Of a stretch of DNA of 30,851 nt, positions 6,766 to 14,114 are shown piece by piece. The position numbers and the translations under genes were made by a program. The stretch is taken from assembly GCA_002418705.1 (NCBI GenBank), contig DIEQ01000130.1:1-30851 (forward strand), read 5' to 3'. The notes beneath the pieces were generated by a model. That model worked only from the letters and a program-made list of their open reading frames with translations. It had not been told where the DNA came from and did not search any database. Numbering within the stretch: the stretch's first letter is position 1; each line of letters starts with the position of its first letter. The DNA comes from Mageeibacillus sp. UBA5770. GTDB taxonomy: Bacteria > Bacillota_A > Clostridia > Saccharofermentanales > Saccharofermentanaceae.

Positions 6766-7680
6766 TCAGTCGAGATTCAAATCATATTGAAAACCGTCGG
6801 CGATCGTCGGTGTCTGCCATACACAGTTCAACTTCGAATAATCAAAGGCTTCTTCCACCGTCACGATACCGTCATTTGCGAAGGTGTCTGCGTTACCCGC
6901 GTCCAGGCCCTGCATTACAAAATAATAGGTGAACTGCCCGTGGCCGCCGCCCCAGCTGTCTCCTTCATAGGACAGACCATTTGCAGTACAAGCCATGTTA
7001 ACCACACGGCCCGTGTCATTCAGGACACGCATACCGCCGGACAGGCAGCTGTCAAAAATGAATATGATGCGGTTGGTTGGGAAACCGCTGAATAAAGCGT
7101 CCAATTGACCGTCCCATATAAAAGCAAAGCCGTCATCTTCAGATCCATTCCAAACGACAATGGATTGGTCAACTTTATTCGAGTCGCCATCATCTGCTTT
7201 GCCTTTAGCCCCGTGACCGCTATAGAAAAATACCAGCTCATCACTGGGTCCAAGCAAACCCCTCATATTATTCACTTCAGCAAAAATATTACTTGCCGTA
7301 GCCTGGCTGTCTGTCAGAAGCTTCACTACACTAAACCCATAATCCGCGGTCAATACTCTCTTGACTTCCAGGGCATCTTTATCCCCATACTGCAGGTCGC
7401 TTGACGTCCCGGGATAATCACTGATGCCAATCACAATTGCATACTTTTTGCCTCCGTCAGGTATTGGCGCCCCGATCATTCCGGTTGCGGCCTTTCCCTG
7501 CGTTTTATCAGGCTTAGCCGGAACCCCTTTCAGCGTGGCCTTCTTAACAATTTCAACATTCTGTGCTTTTACAGGATAATACCGTTTTGCCTGAGAAGCA
7601 CCGGAATCAGCAGATACCAAAGTTACTTGAAGTGCAAGAATCAGCGATACAATTGCAATAACCTTCGGGAGATTTCTCAT
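6766..7680 (-). CDS. Secreted caspase-like (C14) peptidase
   Basis: This 304-residue protein has a cleavable signal peptide (MRNLPKVIAIVSLILALQ, then VTLVSADSG). A linker of about 50 residues follows, then a caspase-hemoglobinase fold. The fold begins KYAIVIGISDYPG, has FFYSGHGAKG with the catalytic histidine (about H156), and IFIFDSCLSGG with the catalytic cysteine (about C212). Both catalytic residues are intact, so activity is likely. Metacaspase-type enzymes usually cleave after Arg or Lys and may need calcium; an acidic stretch (KADDGDSNKVD) follows the His motif. No anchor or second domain is seen, so it is probably secreted or loosely cell-wall associated. The GGAGG site fixes the start at ATG 7680; an upstream GTG overlaps that site. 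Confidence 0.88.
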   Translation of the reverse strand: MRNLPKVIAIVSLILALQVTLVSADSGASQAKRYYPVKAQNVEIVKKATLKGVPAKPDKTQGKAATGMIGAPIPDGGKKYAIVIGISDYPGTSSDLQYGDKDALEVKRVLTADYGFSVVKLLTDSQATASNIFAEVNNMRGLLGPSDELVFFYSGHGAKGKADDGDSNKVDQSIVVWNGSEDDGFAFIWDGQLDALFSGFPTNRIIFIFDSCLSGGMRVLNDTGRVVNMACTANGLSYEGDSWGGGHGQFTYYFVMQGLDAGNADTFANDGIVTVEEAFDYSKLNCVWQTPTIADGFQYDLNLD

Positions 7681-7791
7681 ACAAACCCTCCTCACCTTTT
7701 GCGTGGACAGCCTTTGCGTTTTCAGAGGAAAACGAAAAATTGCACTGAATTTTCAGAGTCCGAACAGTACCGGGATGCATATATCAAATAT

Positions 7792-7820
7792 ATTTTATCA
7801 CGCTGGAATTGTAATACAAT
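7792..7820 (-). promoter_or_regulatory. Promoter of the caspase cluster with palindrome over -35
   Basis: On the minus strand TTGTAT (7814-7819), a 16-base spacer and TAAAAT (7792-7797) form a plausible sigma-A promoter, about 110 bases upstream of the caspase start. The -35 box lies within a perfect 13-bp palindrome, ATTGTA-A-TACAAT (7808-7820), which could be an operator. Confidence 0.45.
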
Positions 7821-7906
7821 ATGCCGGGAAAATATTCAGGATTTGCGATTAACATTGCTATGAAAATGACAAGCAAAACCTGCACGATATATACGAAACC
7901 TGTCAA

Positions 7907-8263
7907 TCAGACGGACTCACCCTTATCAGCCCGCTCCGTTGCCTTACCCTTATAGACCCATTCCTTATTCATCAGAATATAATCGGAAAGTCTGGCGCGA
8001 TTCAGAATGGTCGTCTCCTCAATCGGAGCACCCATCGTCCAGTAATAATAATCGTCCAGAATATAATATGTACCCATTCGCGCTTCGTAAAAGGCTTCAA
8101 ATCCCTTGTCCATAATGAATTGGACGGTCTCCCCGAATGCGATCCGCCCGAGTCCGTCCAGATGAGCTTTCACAATATACTCATGCGGGCAAATGTCTGC
8201 ATAGGTCTTCGCGAAGATCCATGGAGAACGGTTTATGAAAAGACGCATTTCAATATCATTCAT
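7907..8263 (-). CDS. Conserved hypothetical protein (118 aa)
   Basis: This 118-residue soluble protein has no signal peptide or membrane segment and I cannot assign it to a named family. It is rich in aromatic residues, with FINRSPWIFAKTYADICPHEY at the start and the patterns ARMGTYYILDDYYYWTMG and IEETTILNRARL towards the end. Proteins with the sequence PWIFA.TYA..CPHEY and YWTMG.PIEET seem familiar from Clostridia and other bacteria as uncharacterised. The start ATG at 8263 has an AAAGG site nine or so bases upstream. It lies on the same strand as the caspase cluster but 226 bases from it, with the caspase promoter between them. It is divergent from recQ. Confidence 0.68.
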   Translation of the reverse strand: MNDIEMRLFINRSPWIFAKTYADICPHEYIVKAHLDGLGRIAFGETVQFIMDKGFEAFYEARMGTYYILDDYYYWTMGAPIEETTILNRARLSDYILMNKEWVYKGKATERADKGESV

Positions 8264-8408
8264 ATCTCTATTACCTTTTACATACCGGGAAATTGTGTTA
8301 CAACGTTAATGTTATACATGCACACCACTATTTATATACGATTTTCAGTACCAGAAGTGGAACAGGAGACCTGTCAGGGCAAACAAATATTAACTCCGAT
8401 TTATTTGT

Positions 8409-8414
8409 TATAAT
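8409..8414 (+). promoter_or_regulatory. Possible -10 box (TATAAT) upstream of recQ
   Basis: A perfect TATAAT lies 121 bases before the recQ start in the 272-base divergent region between the 118-aa gene and recQ. No good -35 box stands at the usual distance, so this is a weak call. Nothing else was recognised in this gap. Confidence 0.3.
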
Positions 8415-8534
8415 AAGACCCGTAAATGTACCCCTTCTTCTCCTCTCACCCTCTTCAAAGTCACCCACTCTGCAGCGTTTCCCTAAAATAATAAGAGACG
8501 TCCGCATAATCTCATACAAGTATGGAGCAAAAAA

Positions 8535-10400
8535 TTGGATAAAAACGCCATCCTGAGCCAGTACTTCGGATACTATAAGTTCCGCGAAGGGCAAGCCGAA
8601 CTCATCGACAACATCCTTGCGGGGCGGGATGTCCTGGGCATCATGCCCACCGGGTCCGGCAAATCGCTGTGCTATCAGATTCCCGCCCTCATGCTCAAGG
8701 GCATTACGCTTGTTGTCTCGCCGCTGATTTCGCTGATGAAGGATCAGGTCAATGCGCTGGTGCAGGCCGGCATCCGCGCAGCATATCTCAACAGCTCGCT
8801 TACGCCCGGACAGCAGGCGGAAGTGCTGCGGCGGGCCGCCAATCTGCAGTATCAGATCATCTACATCGCCCCGGAACGGCTGGTTTCCGATGCGTTTATC
8901 CAGTTTGCGGAGAGCTCGTCAATCGCCATGGTGACCGTCGACGAAGCCCACTGCGTATCGCAATGGGGCCAGGATTTCCGGCCCAACTATCTGAAGATTG
9001 TTAACTTTATTGAGCGCCTTTCCTATCGACCGGTGATCAGTGCCTTTACAGCGACGGCCACACAGGAAGTGCGCGACGATATCATCTCCATTTTGAAGCT
9101 CAAGGACCCGTTCACGATAACTACCGGCTTCGACCGGGAGAACTTATCCTATCGCGTCATCAAGCCGGCTGACAAATTCCATTCGCTTCTCGAGGTCGCG
9201 AAAAGCAGCCGCGGCAAGAGCGGCATCGTCTACTGTTCCACGCGAAAAACAGTCGAAGAAGTCTGCGCCAAATTAAGTGAAGCGGGCTACTCGGCCACGC
9301 GCTACCATGCTGGCCTTTCGGACGAAGAGCGGTTTGCAAACCAGGACGACTTCATCTTTGACCGCGCCAAAGTGATGGTTGCCACCAATGCTTTCGGCAT
9401 GGGAATTGACAAGTCCAACGTCTCCTATGTCGTCCACTACAACATGCCAAAGAGCATCGAAAGTTATTATCAGGAAGCAGGCCGCGCCGGCCGTGACGGA
9501 GAACCCGCTGAATGCGTTTTACTCTACAGCGGCCAGGATGTCCGGACCAATCTTTTCCTGATCGAGAGCAATCAGGAAATAAGCGCAGACCTCTCCGAAG
9601 AAATGCGCGAAGCAGTCAGGCAGAAAGACCGCGAACGCCTCAGGTCCATGACCTTCTATTGCTCCACAAACGACTGCCTGCGCCAGTACATCCTCCAGTA
9701 TTTCGGCGAGAAATCGAAAAACTACTGCGGCAGCTGCTCCAACTGCAACTGTGTTTTCGAGACCATCGACATCACCTCCGAAGCCCAGAAAATCGTAGCC
9801 TGCGTTTACCGGCTCACCCAGAGAAGCCGCTCCTTCGGCAAAAACATGATCGCCGACATTCTCCACGGCAGCAAGAACGAGAAAATACTCCGTTTCAATC
9901 TCGATACCCTCTCAACCCACGGCGTCCTCTCCGACATCTCCATCCACCGCATACGCACCATACTCGATTACCTGATCGAAAACGAATATCTCTGCCTCAC
10001 AAGCGACGAATTCCCCGTCGTAACCCTCTGTGACCGCTCCGGCGAAATCATAAAAGACTTGAAGCCGCTCTCCATGAAGCTGCCCAAAGAAGTCAAATCC
10101 GTCACCTCTTCCAGGAAGAAATCAGCAGCAGCAGCCGACGCCACCGACGACGCCACCGCCACCGCCACCGACGGAAACGCCGGCTTGTTCGACCACCTCA
10201 AAAGCCTCCGCACCCAGCTTGCCGCCGCCCACCACGTACCCGCCTACATCATATTCTCCGACGCGAGCCTCAAAGACATGTGCCAAAAACTTCCGCAGAC
10301 AATCGAAGAATTTCTTGAAGTATCCGGCGTCGGCGATTCAAAAGCCAAGAAATACGGGAAGGCATTTACGGAATTGATACGGGAGTATGCAGGGGGATAG
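8535..10400 (+). CDS. recQ: ATP-dependent DNA helicase RecQ
   Basis: RecQ is a 3'-5' DNA helicase acting in recombinational repair and fork restart. The 621-residue protein has all parts in order: Walker A MPTGSGKSLCYQ (about 37-48), DEAH in VTVDEAHCVSQWGQDFRP (136-139), FTATAT (motif III), the helicase C-terminal half with EAGRAGRDGE (motif VI), the Cys4 zinc site (CSTNDC at about 376 and CGSCSNC at about 398-404), an RQC winged helix and an HRDC domain from about 550. An unusual Ala/Thr/Asp-rich linker (about 525-547) joins RQC and HRDC and comes from a GCCACC-type repeat. The start is a TTG with GGAG seven bases upstream, since no in-frame ATG is available. The length is normal for the family. 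Confidence 0.96.
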   Translation: MDKNAILSQYFGYYKFREGQAELIDNILAGRDVLGIMPTGSGKSLCYQIPALMLKGITLVVSPLISLMKDQVNALVQAGIRAAYLNSSLTPGQQAEVLRRAANLQYQIIYIAPERLVSDAFIQFAESSSIAMVTVDEAHCVSQWGQDFRPNYLKIVNFIERLSYRPVISAFTATATQEVRDDIISILKLKDPFTITTGFDRENLSYRVIKPADKFHSLLEVAKSSRGKSGIVYCSTRKTVEEVCAKLSEAGYSATRYHAGLSDEERFANQDDFIFDRAKVMVATNAFGMGIDKSNVSYVVHYNMPKSIESYYQEAGRAGRDGEPAECVLLYSGQDVRTNLFLIESNQEISADLSEEMREAVRQKDRERLRSMTFYCSTNDCLRQYILQYFGEKSKNYCGSCSNCNCVFETIDITSEAQKIVACVYRLTQRSRSFGKNMIADILHGSKNEKILRFNLDTLSTHGVLSDISIHRIRTILDYLIENEYLCLTSDEFPVVTLCDRSGEIIKDLKPLSMKLPKEVKSVTSSRKKSAAAADATDDATATATDGNAGLFDHLKSLRTQLAAAHHVPAYIIFSDASLKDMCQKLPQTIEEFLEVSGVGDSKAKKYGKAFTELIREYAGG

Positions 10401-10600
10401 TAAAAAATTTCATTAGGTAACATATTACATATGAAAATTAATCAGATAAGCCTGCCGATGCTTAACAAGAATACAACGGCAAAAAGAAGCTCCCGCAGTG
10501 CTATTACACTACAGGAGATTCATTGTTTTAAAGAATATTATTAATAATCTTTTGCCTTATCTTCGACCCAACAAGCCGTTGCAATCACTTTAATAAACGC

Positions 10601-11392
10601 TTACGGCTGCATCGCCCCGAATAGTACAAGCCACGCAAGGAAGCTTTTAGCAACGAGGCTCAAGACAATATAGACCCGCTCACCGTACATATAATTCTTC
10701 CACTTTCCGACTTTTTTGTACTGCAGGATCATGTTGATGGGGAAGGTGTTGAAGGCGACAAAATATGTGCCGATGATCGCCCATACAAACCACGGAACCC
10801 TGTCAAAATTGCCTGCGCCAAACATGTACAAGAGAATGGCGACCCATGGTGCTATACCTGCAAAAGATCCCCAGACAAAGGGCCCCCAGAGAACACGCTT
10901 CTTATCCGTACCGGCGTTGAGCTGTTCCATAACCAGGCCGAACAGGTTCATCGATGCGTTAACCACAAAGATCAGAATCAATGATGCAATGTCATAGATT
11001 CCGAAAAGCGTCGCTATCAGGACAATCATGATGGATGAGCTAAGAGAATATTCAAACCAGCGAAAACGGTTGATACCTTTTGCCAGATCAGCGTTATAGA
11101 TATCATTGGTCTTCTTCGGAAGGGAGATCAGTGCGTGTGCGAGCGCTGAAATCAGCAGAAAGCTCGCAACCAGTACACCGAAGGGAAGCGAAAACAACTC
11201 CTTGGAATCCAGCTCAAGCGAGCGCGTCGCAGGATTGAATGCCAGAAAGTTCTGTGTAATTTTAGGAGAGAACTCCGCGATTTTTTGAATAACGGTACTC
11301 GCAAGGAAAAGCATCATAATGCCCTGGATTAGATGCAGACCGCCCATAATCATGTTAAAGCGACGTAATTTTGCAAAAGTAATTTCTTTCAT
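10601..11392 (-). CDS. Heliorhodopsin
   Basis: This 263-residue protein with about seven hydrophobic helices has the hallmarks of the heliorhodopsin family of retinal photoreceptors. The retinal Schiff-base lysine is K249 in LSLVAKSFLAWLVLFGA (helix 7). The counterion glutamate is E114 in RWFEYSLSSSIMIV (helix 3). The two conserved histidines of the inner cavity are H20 (GGLHLIQG) and H86 (SALAHAL). Heliorhodopsins are inverted in the membrane relative to type 1 rhodopsins, with the N-terminus inside; they do not generally pump ions and are thought to be sensory. No retinal-synthesis gene is in the window, so retinal must come from elsewhere. The gene has its own promoter and a Fur-type operator, and converges on recQ. 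The assignment rests on motif recognition across the full length. Confidence 0.93.
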   Translation of the reverse strand: MKEITFAKLRRFNMIMGGLHLIQGIMMLFLASTVIQKIAEFSPKITQNFLAFNPATRSLELDSKELFSLPFGVLVASFLLISALAHALISLPKKTNDIYNADLAKGINRFRWFEYSLSSSIMIVLIATLFGIYDIASLILIFVVNASMNLFGLVMEQLNAGTDKKRVLWGPFVWGSFAGIAPWVAILLYMFGAGNFDRVPWFVWAIIGTYFVAFNTFPINMILQYKKVGKWKNYMYGERVYIVLSLVAKSFLAWLVLFGAMQP

Positions 11393-11411
11393 AACATATC
11401 CCTCGATTCTT

Positions 11412-11487
11412 TAGAATGATCAACCAGTTTCGGTTGTTATTTTGTAATTATTACAATCATTCTATAGCGAAAAAATACACGAGTCAA
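11412..11487 (-). promoter_or_regulatory. Heliorhodopsin promoter with Fur-family-like 7-1-7 operator
   Basis: On the minus strand TTGACT (11482-11487), a 17-base spacer and TAGAAT (11459-11464) match the sigma-A consensus at ten of twelve positions. Two bases downstream of the -10 box lies the perfect 15-bp palindrome TTGTAAT-A-ATTACAA (11442-11456), which would cover the transcription start. This 7-1-7 layout is the operator form of the Fur/PerR/Zur regulators. It differs from the B. subtilis PerR consensus at one position per arm (G for A) and from Zur at one position per arm. A further 9-bp inverted repeat (11412-11420 with 11456-11464) and a small CAACC/GGTTG hairpin flank it. Repression by a Fur-family protein is inferred. 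Confidence 0.65.
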
Positions 11488-11559
11488 TACAAAAACAAAA
11501 GATAATTGTATAAAATTTAATTATTTACTATTTAAATTAAAAATGATTGATTTTTCTAG

Positions 11560-11871
11560 TCATGACCGCGGCCAGGCGTAAAAAATCGCAGCCGCAACGG
11601 ATATCGCCACGGGTCCGATTAATAAGATAGCCTTAAGAAGGTCCGGGATTTTTGTACGAAGTAAAAGCAGATAAAGAAGGATGAGTGCTGCCGTAAAAGA
11701 ATTGCGGATAATTCCCGCAGGCACCGACATTGGATTCGCCGCGAAAAACTGCGTCTCCACGAACATATAAAGTGCAAAATAAAGTAAATAGCAAATGCCG
11801 AGTGTCAAAAGACCTCCGATCGGAACAGCGAACAGTGGAAGAATCAGGGAACGAGATGATTCCTTTTTCAT
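11560..11871 (-). CDS. Small three-helix membrane protein (unknown function)
   Basis: This 103-residue, very hydrophobic protein has three likely transmembrane helices: about residues 9-37 (LILPLFAVPIGGLLTLGICY), 55-70 (FTAALILLYLLLL) and 78-98 (LKAILLIGPVAISVAAAIFY). A conserved-looking loop, FFAANPMSVPAGIIRNS, lies between helices 1 and 2. I do not recognise a characterised family. It starts at an ATG with a GGAGG site and has its own plausible promoter. It lies 168 bases upstream of the heliorhodopsin gene on the same strand, so read-through is possible but not required. Proximity alone does not show a shared function. Confidence 0.62.
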   Translation of the reverse strand: MKKESSRSLILPLFAVPIGGLLTLGICYLLYFALYMFVETQFFAANPMSVPAGIIRNSFTAALILLYLLLLRTKIPDLLKAILLIGPVAISVAAAIFYAWPRS

Positions 11872-11899
11872 ATGCTCCTCCTATTTTCTGCAGGCATTA

Positions 11900-11928
11900 C
11901 TTATATGATCATAATATCACATTAACAA
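11900..11928 (-). promoter_or_regulatory. Promoter of the small membrane protein gene
   Basis: TTGTTA (11923-11928), a 17-base spacer and TATAAG (11900-11905) on the minus strand fit a sigma-A promoter about 30 bases upstream of the start codon. A TATGATCATA palindrome overlaps the spacer and could be an operator. Confidence 0.45.
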
Positions 11929-11957
11929 ATTTTCGTTATATCAAAATGCCAGCCAGA

Positions 11958-12002
11958 CGCGAGAACAGCTCGAATTGTACGGCAATTCAAGCTGTTCTTG
12001 CG
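11958..12002. terminator. Strong 20-bp hairpin between GH31 and small membrane protein genes
   Basis: The arms 11958-11977 and 11983-12002 pair over 20 positions with one internal mismatch (C11971 against A11989), one G-U pair and a TACGG loop. It lies 84 bases beyond the stop of the GH31 gene (minus strand) and about 30 bases upstream of the -35 box of the next gene. Transcript termination of the sugar operon is the likeliest role, though no uninterrupted U-tract follows in either direction. A regulatory dyad is the alternative. Confidence 0.5.
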
Positions 12003-12085
12003 ATGAAAAGATAGTGAGTCACATTAAAGGAGTAAAATGCGGACTCTTAGTAGAACGATCATATCTCTCATTAGGCGATCGGCCT

Positions 12086-14113
12086 TTAATTGACAGAATC
12101 GTTAATCAACACAAATACGGGAATGCTATCTATAGGCGCAGCAACTTCAATCCGGCGACCGCCTTCATACGTCATCTCACCCTTGAACTCCTGCCACGTT
12201 TTCCCCGCAGGCAGGTACACGCTGCGGCTGTTCTGTCCGGCATAGAGTACGGGCGCCACAAGCATCGAGTCCCCAAACATATATTCATCCTCTACTTCCC
12301 AACATTCCTTGTCCTCCGGAAATTGATAGAAAAGAGGCTTCATAACCGGAGTGCCTGCATCGTGGGCTTCTTTCATAGCGTTTCGAATATATGGCCGCAG
12401 TTCTTCCCGGATGTCCATATACTTTTTACAGATTTTATAGACGTCTTCGCCGTAACTCCATACCTCATTGGCTGCTCCGGAACGGCAGATTGCGCCGCCC
12501 GTTGTGCCTACCTGCGGCTGACGCGGTTCACGGTCACCATGAAGGCGCATTACCGGGCAGAAAGTTCCCCAGGCAAACCAACGCGCGAACAATTCGCGGA
12601 ATTCCTGTGTTTCCGGATCTCCTCCGTGGAACCCGCCGATGTCTGTCGTCCACCATGGTATTCCGGCAATTCCCATATTCAGACCGGCTGCAAGCTGATT
12701 ACGCATACTGGCAAAACTCGATGCAATGTCCCCAGACCAGACCAGCGCACCATATTTTTGGCTTCCGGACCAGGCACACCGGACTAAGTTGACAATTCCT
12801 TCCTGACCTTCCTTCTGCATGCCGTCAAAGAATGCCTTTGCATACATCACAGGATAAATATTTCCGATTTGGGCGTTCGTCCCTTCGAAATAGCGGTAGT
12901 TATCAAAATCATATACAGTATATTCCGGCTCCGCTTCATCAAGCCAAAATATTCTAACGCCTTTGTCATAGTAGTTCTTTTTTGCGGTACTCCAGATAAA
13001 TTCCCTGGCACCGGGGTTTGTCGGATCAAAAAACACAGTCGGGGCCAGAAATTCCATGGTTACAAGAACGCCCCTGTCGGTATTTACAAGATAACCGGAA
13101 CGATGCATCTCCTCGAAATTTTCGCTTTCCTTCTCAACCGTCGGCCAGACGGAGACCATGAGTTCAATCCCCATCGTCTTAAGTTCAGCAATCATGCTGT
13201 CCGGATCCGGCCAATAGACAGGATCAAATCGCCAGTCTCCCTGTCTGGGCCAGTGAAAAAAATCAACAACGATTACATCAATAGGTAAGTTTCTTCTTTT
13301 ATACTCACGGGCAACTTCCAAAAGCTCTTCCTGGGTCTGGTAGCGCAGTTTGCACTGCCAGAAACCAAGGCCGTATTCAGGCATCATCGGCACCTTGCCG
13401 GTCACTTGTGCATACGATTCTTCAATTTCTGCAGGTGTGTCCCCTGCTGTAATCCAGTAGTCCAGCTCTTTGGTCGTCTCCGCTTTCCACTCGGTAATGT
13501 TCTTGCCAAATATGACTTTGCCAATGGCCGGATTGTTCCAGAGAAATCCATAGCCCACATTTGAAATCATAAAGGGGACACTTGCCTGTGAATTACGCTG
13601 AGCTAACTCAAGTGTGCAGCCTTTCAGGTTCAAATACGGCTGCTGATACTGCCCCATCCCATAGATCTTCTCATCCGGATTTGATTCAAAGCGCGCGCAA
13701 AGTGAGTAATCCCCGCCGGCAATCGGTCGAAATTCCCGTCCTTCTACTTCGAGAGCCGAACAATCCCCGGAGAATAGGTCGCGCCTGTTCCTGGCATATT
13801 GCTCCAGAAGCAATTTTTTGTCTTGATTGTAAAAGATGATTTTGCCTGATCTTGTGATCTGTGCCCGCAGCTTCCCGTTGACGATGGCTGCCGTCTCACC
13901 ATCAATATCAATCTGTATCGTCGCGGTCGATTGTGAAGTTTGTGTAATTTCCTCACTTAACGCCCAATTCTTCTCGGAAATGCTGTTCCCCATTTTGACG
14001 GCGCGAACGCGGATACTGTTTTGACCCCAGGGTTCAACGCACAAAGTCTCAAATTCAAATCGGCGAAACAAACGATTCCCATCCTGCATAAAGAGTTCTT
14101 TCATTTTCTCCAC
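12086..14113 (-). CDS. Glycoside hydrolase family 31 (alpha-glucosidase/alpha-xylosidase type)
   Basis: This 675-residue intracellular enzyme without signal peptide retains the GH31 (beta/alpha)8 barrel. The catalytic nucleophile is D392 in IFWLDEAEPEY, and the acid/base is D462 in LVWSGDIASSF. Substrate-site motifs include DFFHWPRQGDWRFDP and GIPWWTTDIGGFHGG. GH31 enzymes act on alpha-linked glucose, xylose or galactose with retention of configuration. The EAEPE form of the nucleophile loop occurs among alpha-xylosidases and relatives, but the sequence alone does not decide the sugar. The start lies 1 base after the permease gene, which makes it the last gene of the transporter operon. It would therefore hydrolyse the imported oligosaccharide in the cytoplasm. 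Confidence 0.92.
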   Translation of the reverse strand: MEKMKELFMQDGNRLFRRFEFETLCVEPWGQNSIRVRAVKMGNSISEKNWALSEEITQTSQSTATIQIDIDGETAAIVNGKLRAQITRSGKIIFYNQDKKLLLEQYARNRRDLFSGDCSALEVEGREFRPIAGGDYSLCARFESNPDEKIYGMGQYQQPYLNLKGCTLELAQRNSQASVPFMISNVGYGFLWNNPAIGKVIFGKNITEWKAETTKELDYWITAGDTPAEIEESYAQVTGKVPMMPEYGLGFWQCKLRYQTQEELLEVAREYKRRNLPIDVIVVDFFHWPRQGDWRFDPVYWPDPDSMIAELKTMGIELMVSVWPTVEKESENFEEMHRSGYLVNTDRGVLVTMEFLAPTVFFDPTNPGAREFIWSTAKKNYYDKGVRIFWLDEAEPEYTVYDFDNYRYFEGTNAQIGNIYPVMYAKAFFDGMQKEGQEGIVNLVRCAWSGSQKYGALVWSGDIASSFASMRNQLAAGLNMGIAGIPWWTTDIGGFHGGDPETQEFRELFARWFAWGTFCPVMRLHGDREPRQPQVGTTGGAICRSGAANEVWSYGEDVYKICKKYMDIREELRPYIRNAMKEAHDAGTPVMKPLFYQFPEDKECWEVEDEYMFGDSMLVAPVLYAGQNSRSVYLPAGKTWQEFKGEMTYEGGRRIEVAAPIDSIPVFVLINDSVN

Positions 14114-14114
14114 C

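Noticed and set aside
9512..10033. A 173-codon plus-strand frame inside recQ.
   Set aside because: The Arg/Pro/His-rich product is typical of an out-of-frame reading of recQ, and all RecQ motifs are in the other frame.
10480..10530. A weak hairpin (CTCC...GGAG with CAGTG/CACT) between recQ and the heliorhodopsin gene as terminator.
   Set aside because: The stem has several mismatches and no clean U-tract, so it was not listed as a feature.
11975..12787. A 270-codon plus-strand frame opposite the GH31 gene.
   Set aside because: It has no family motifs and lies antisense to a fully conserved GH31 gene.
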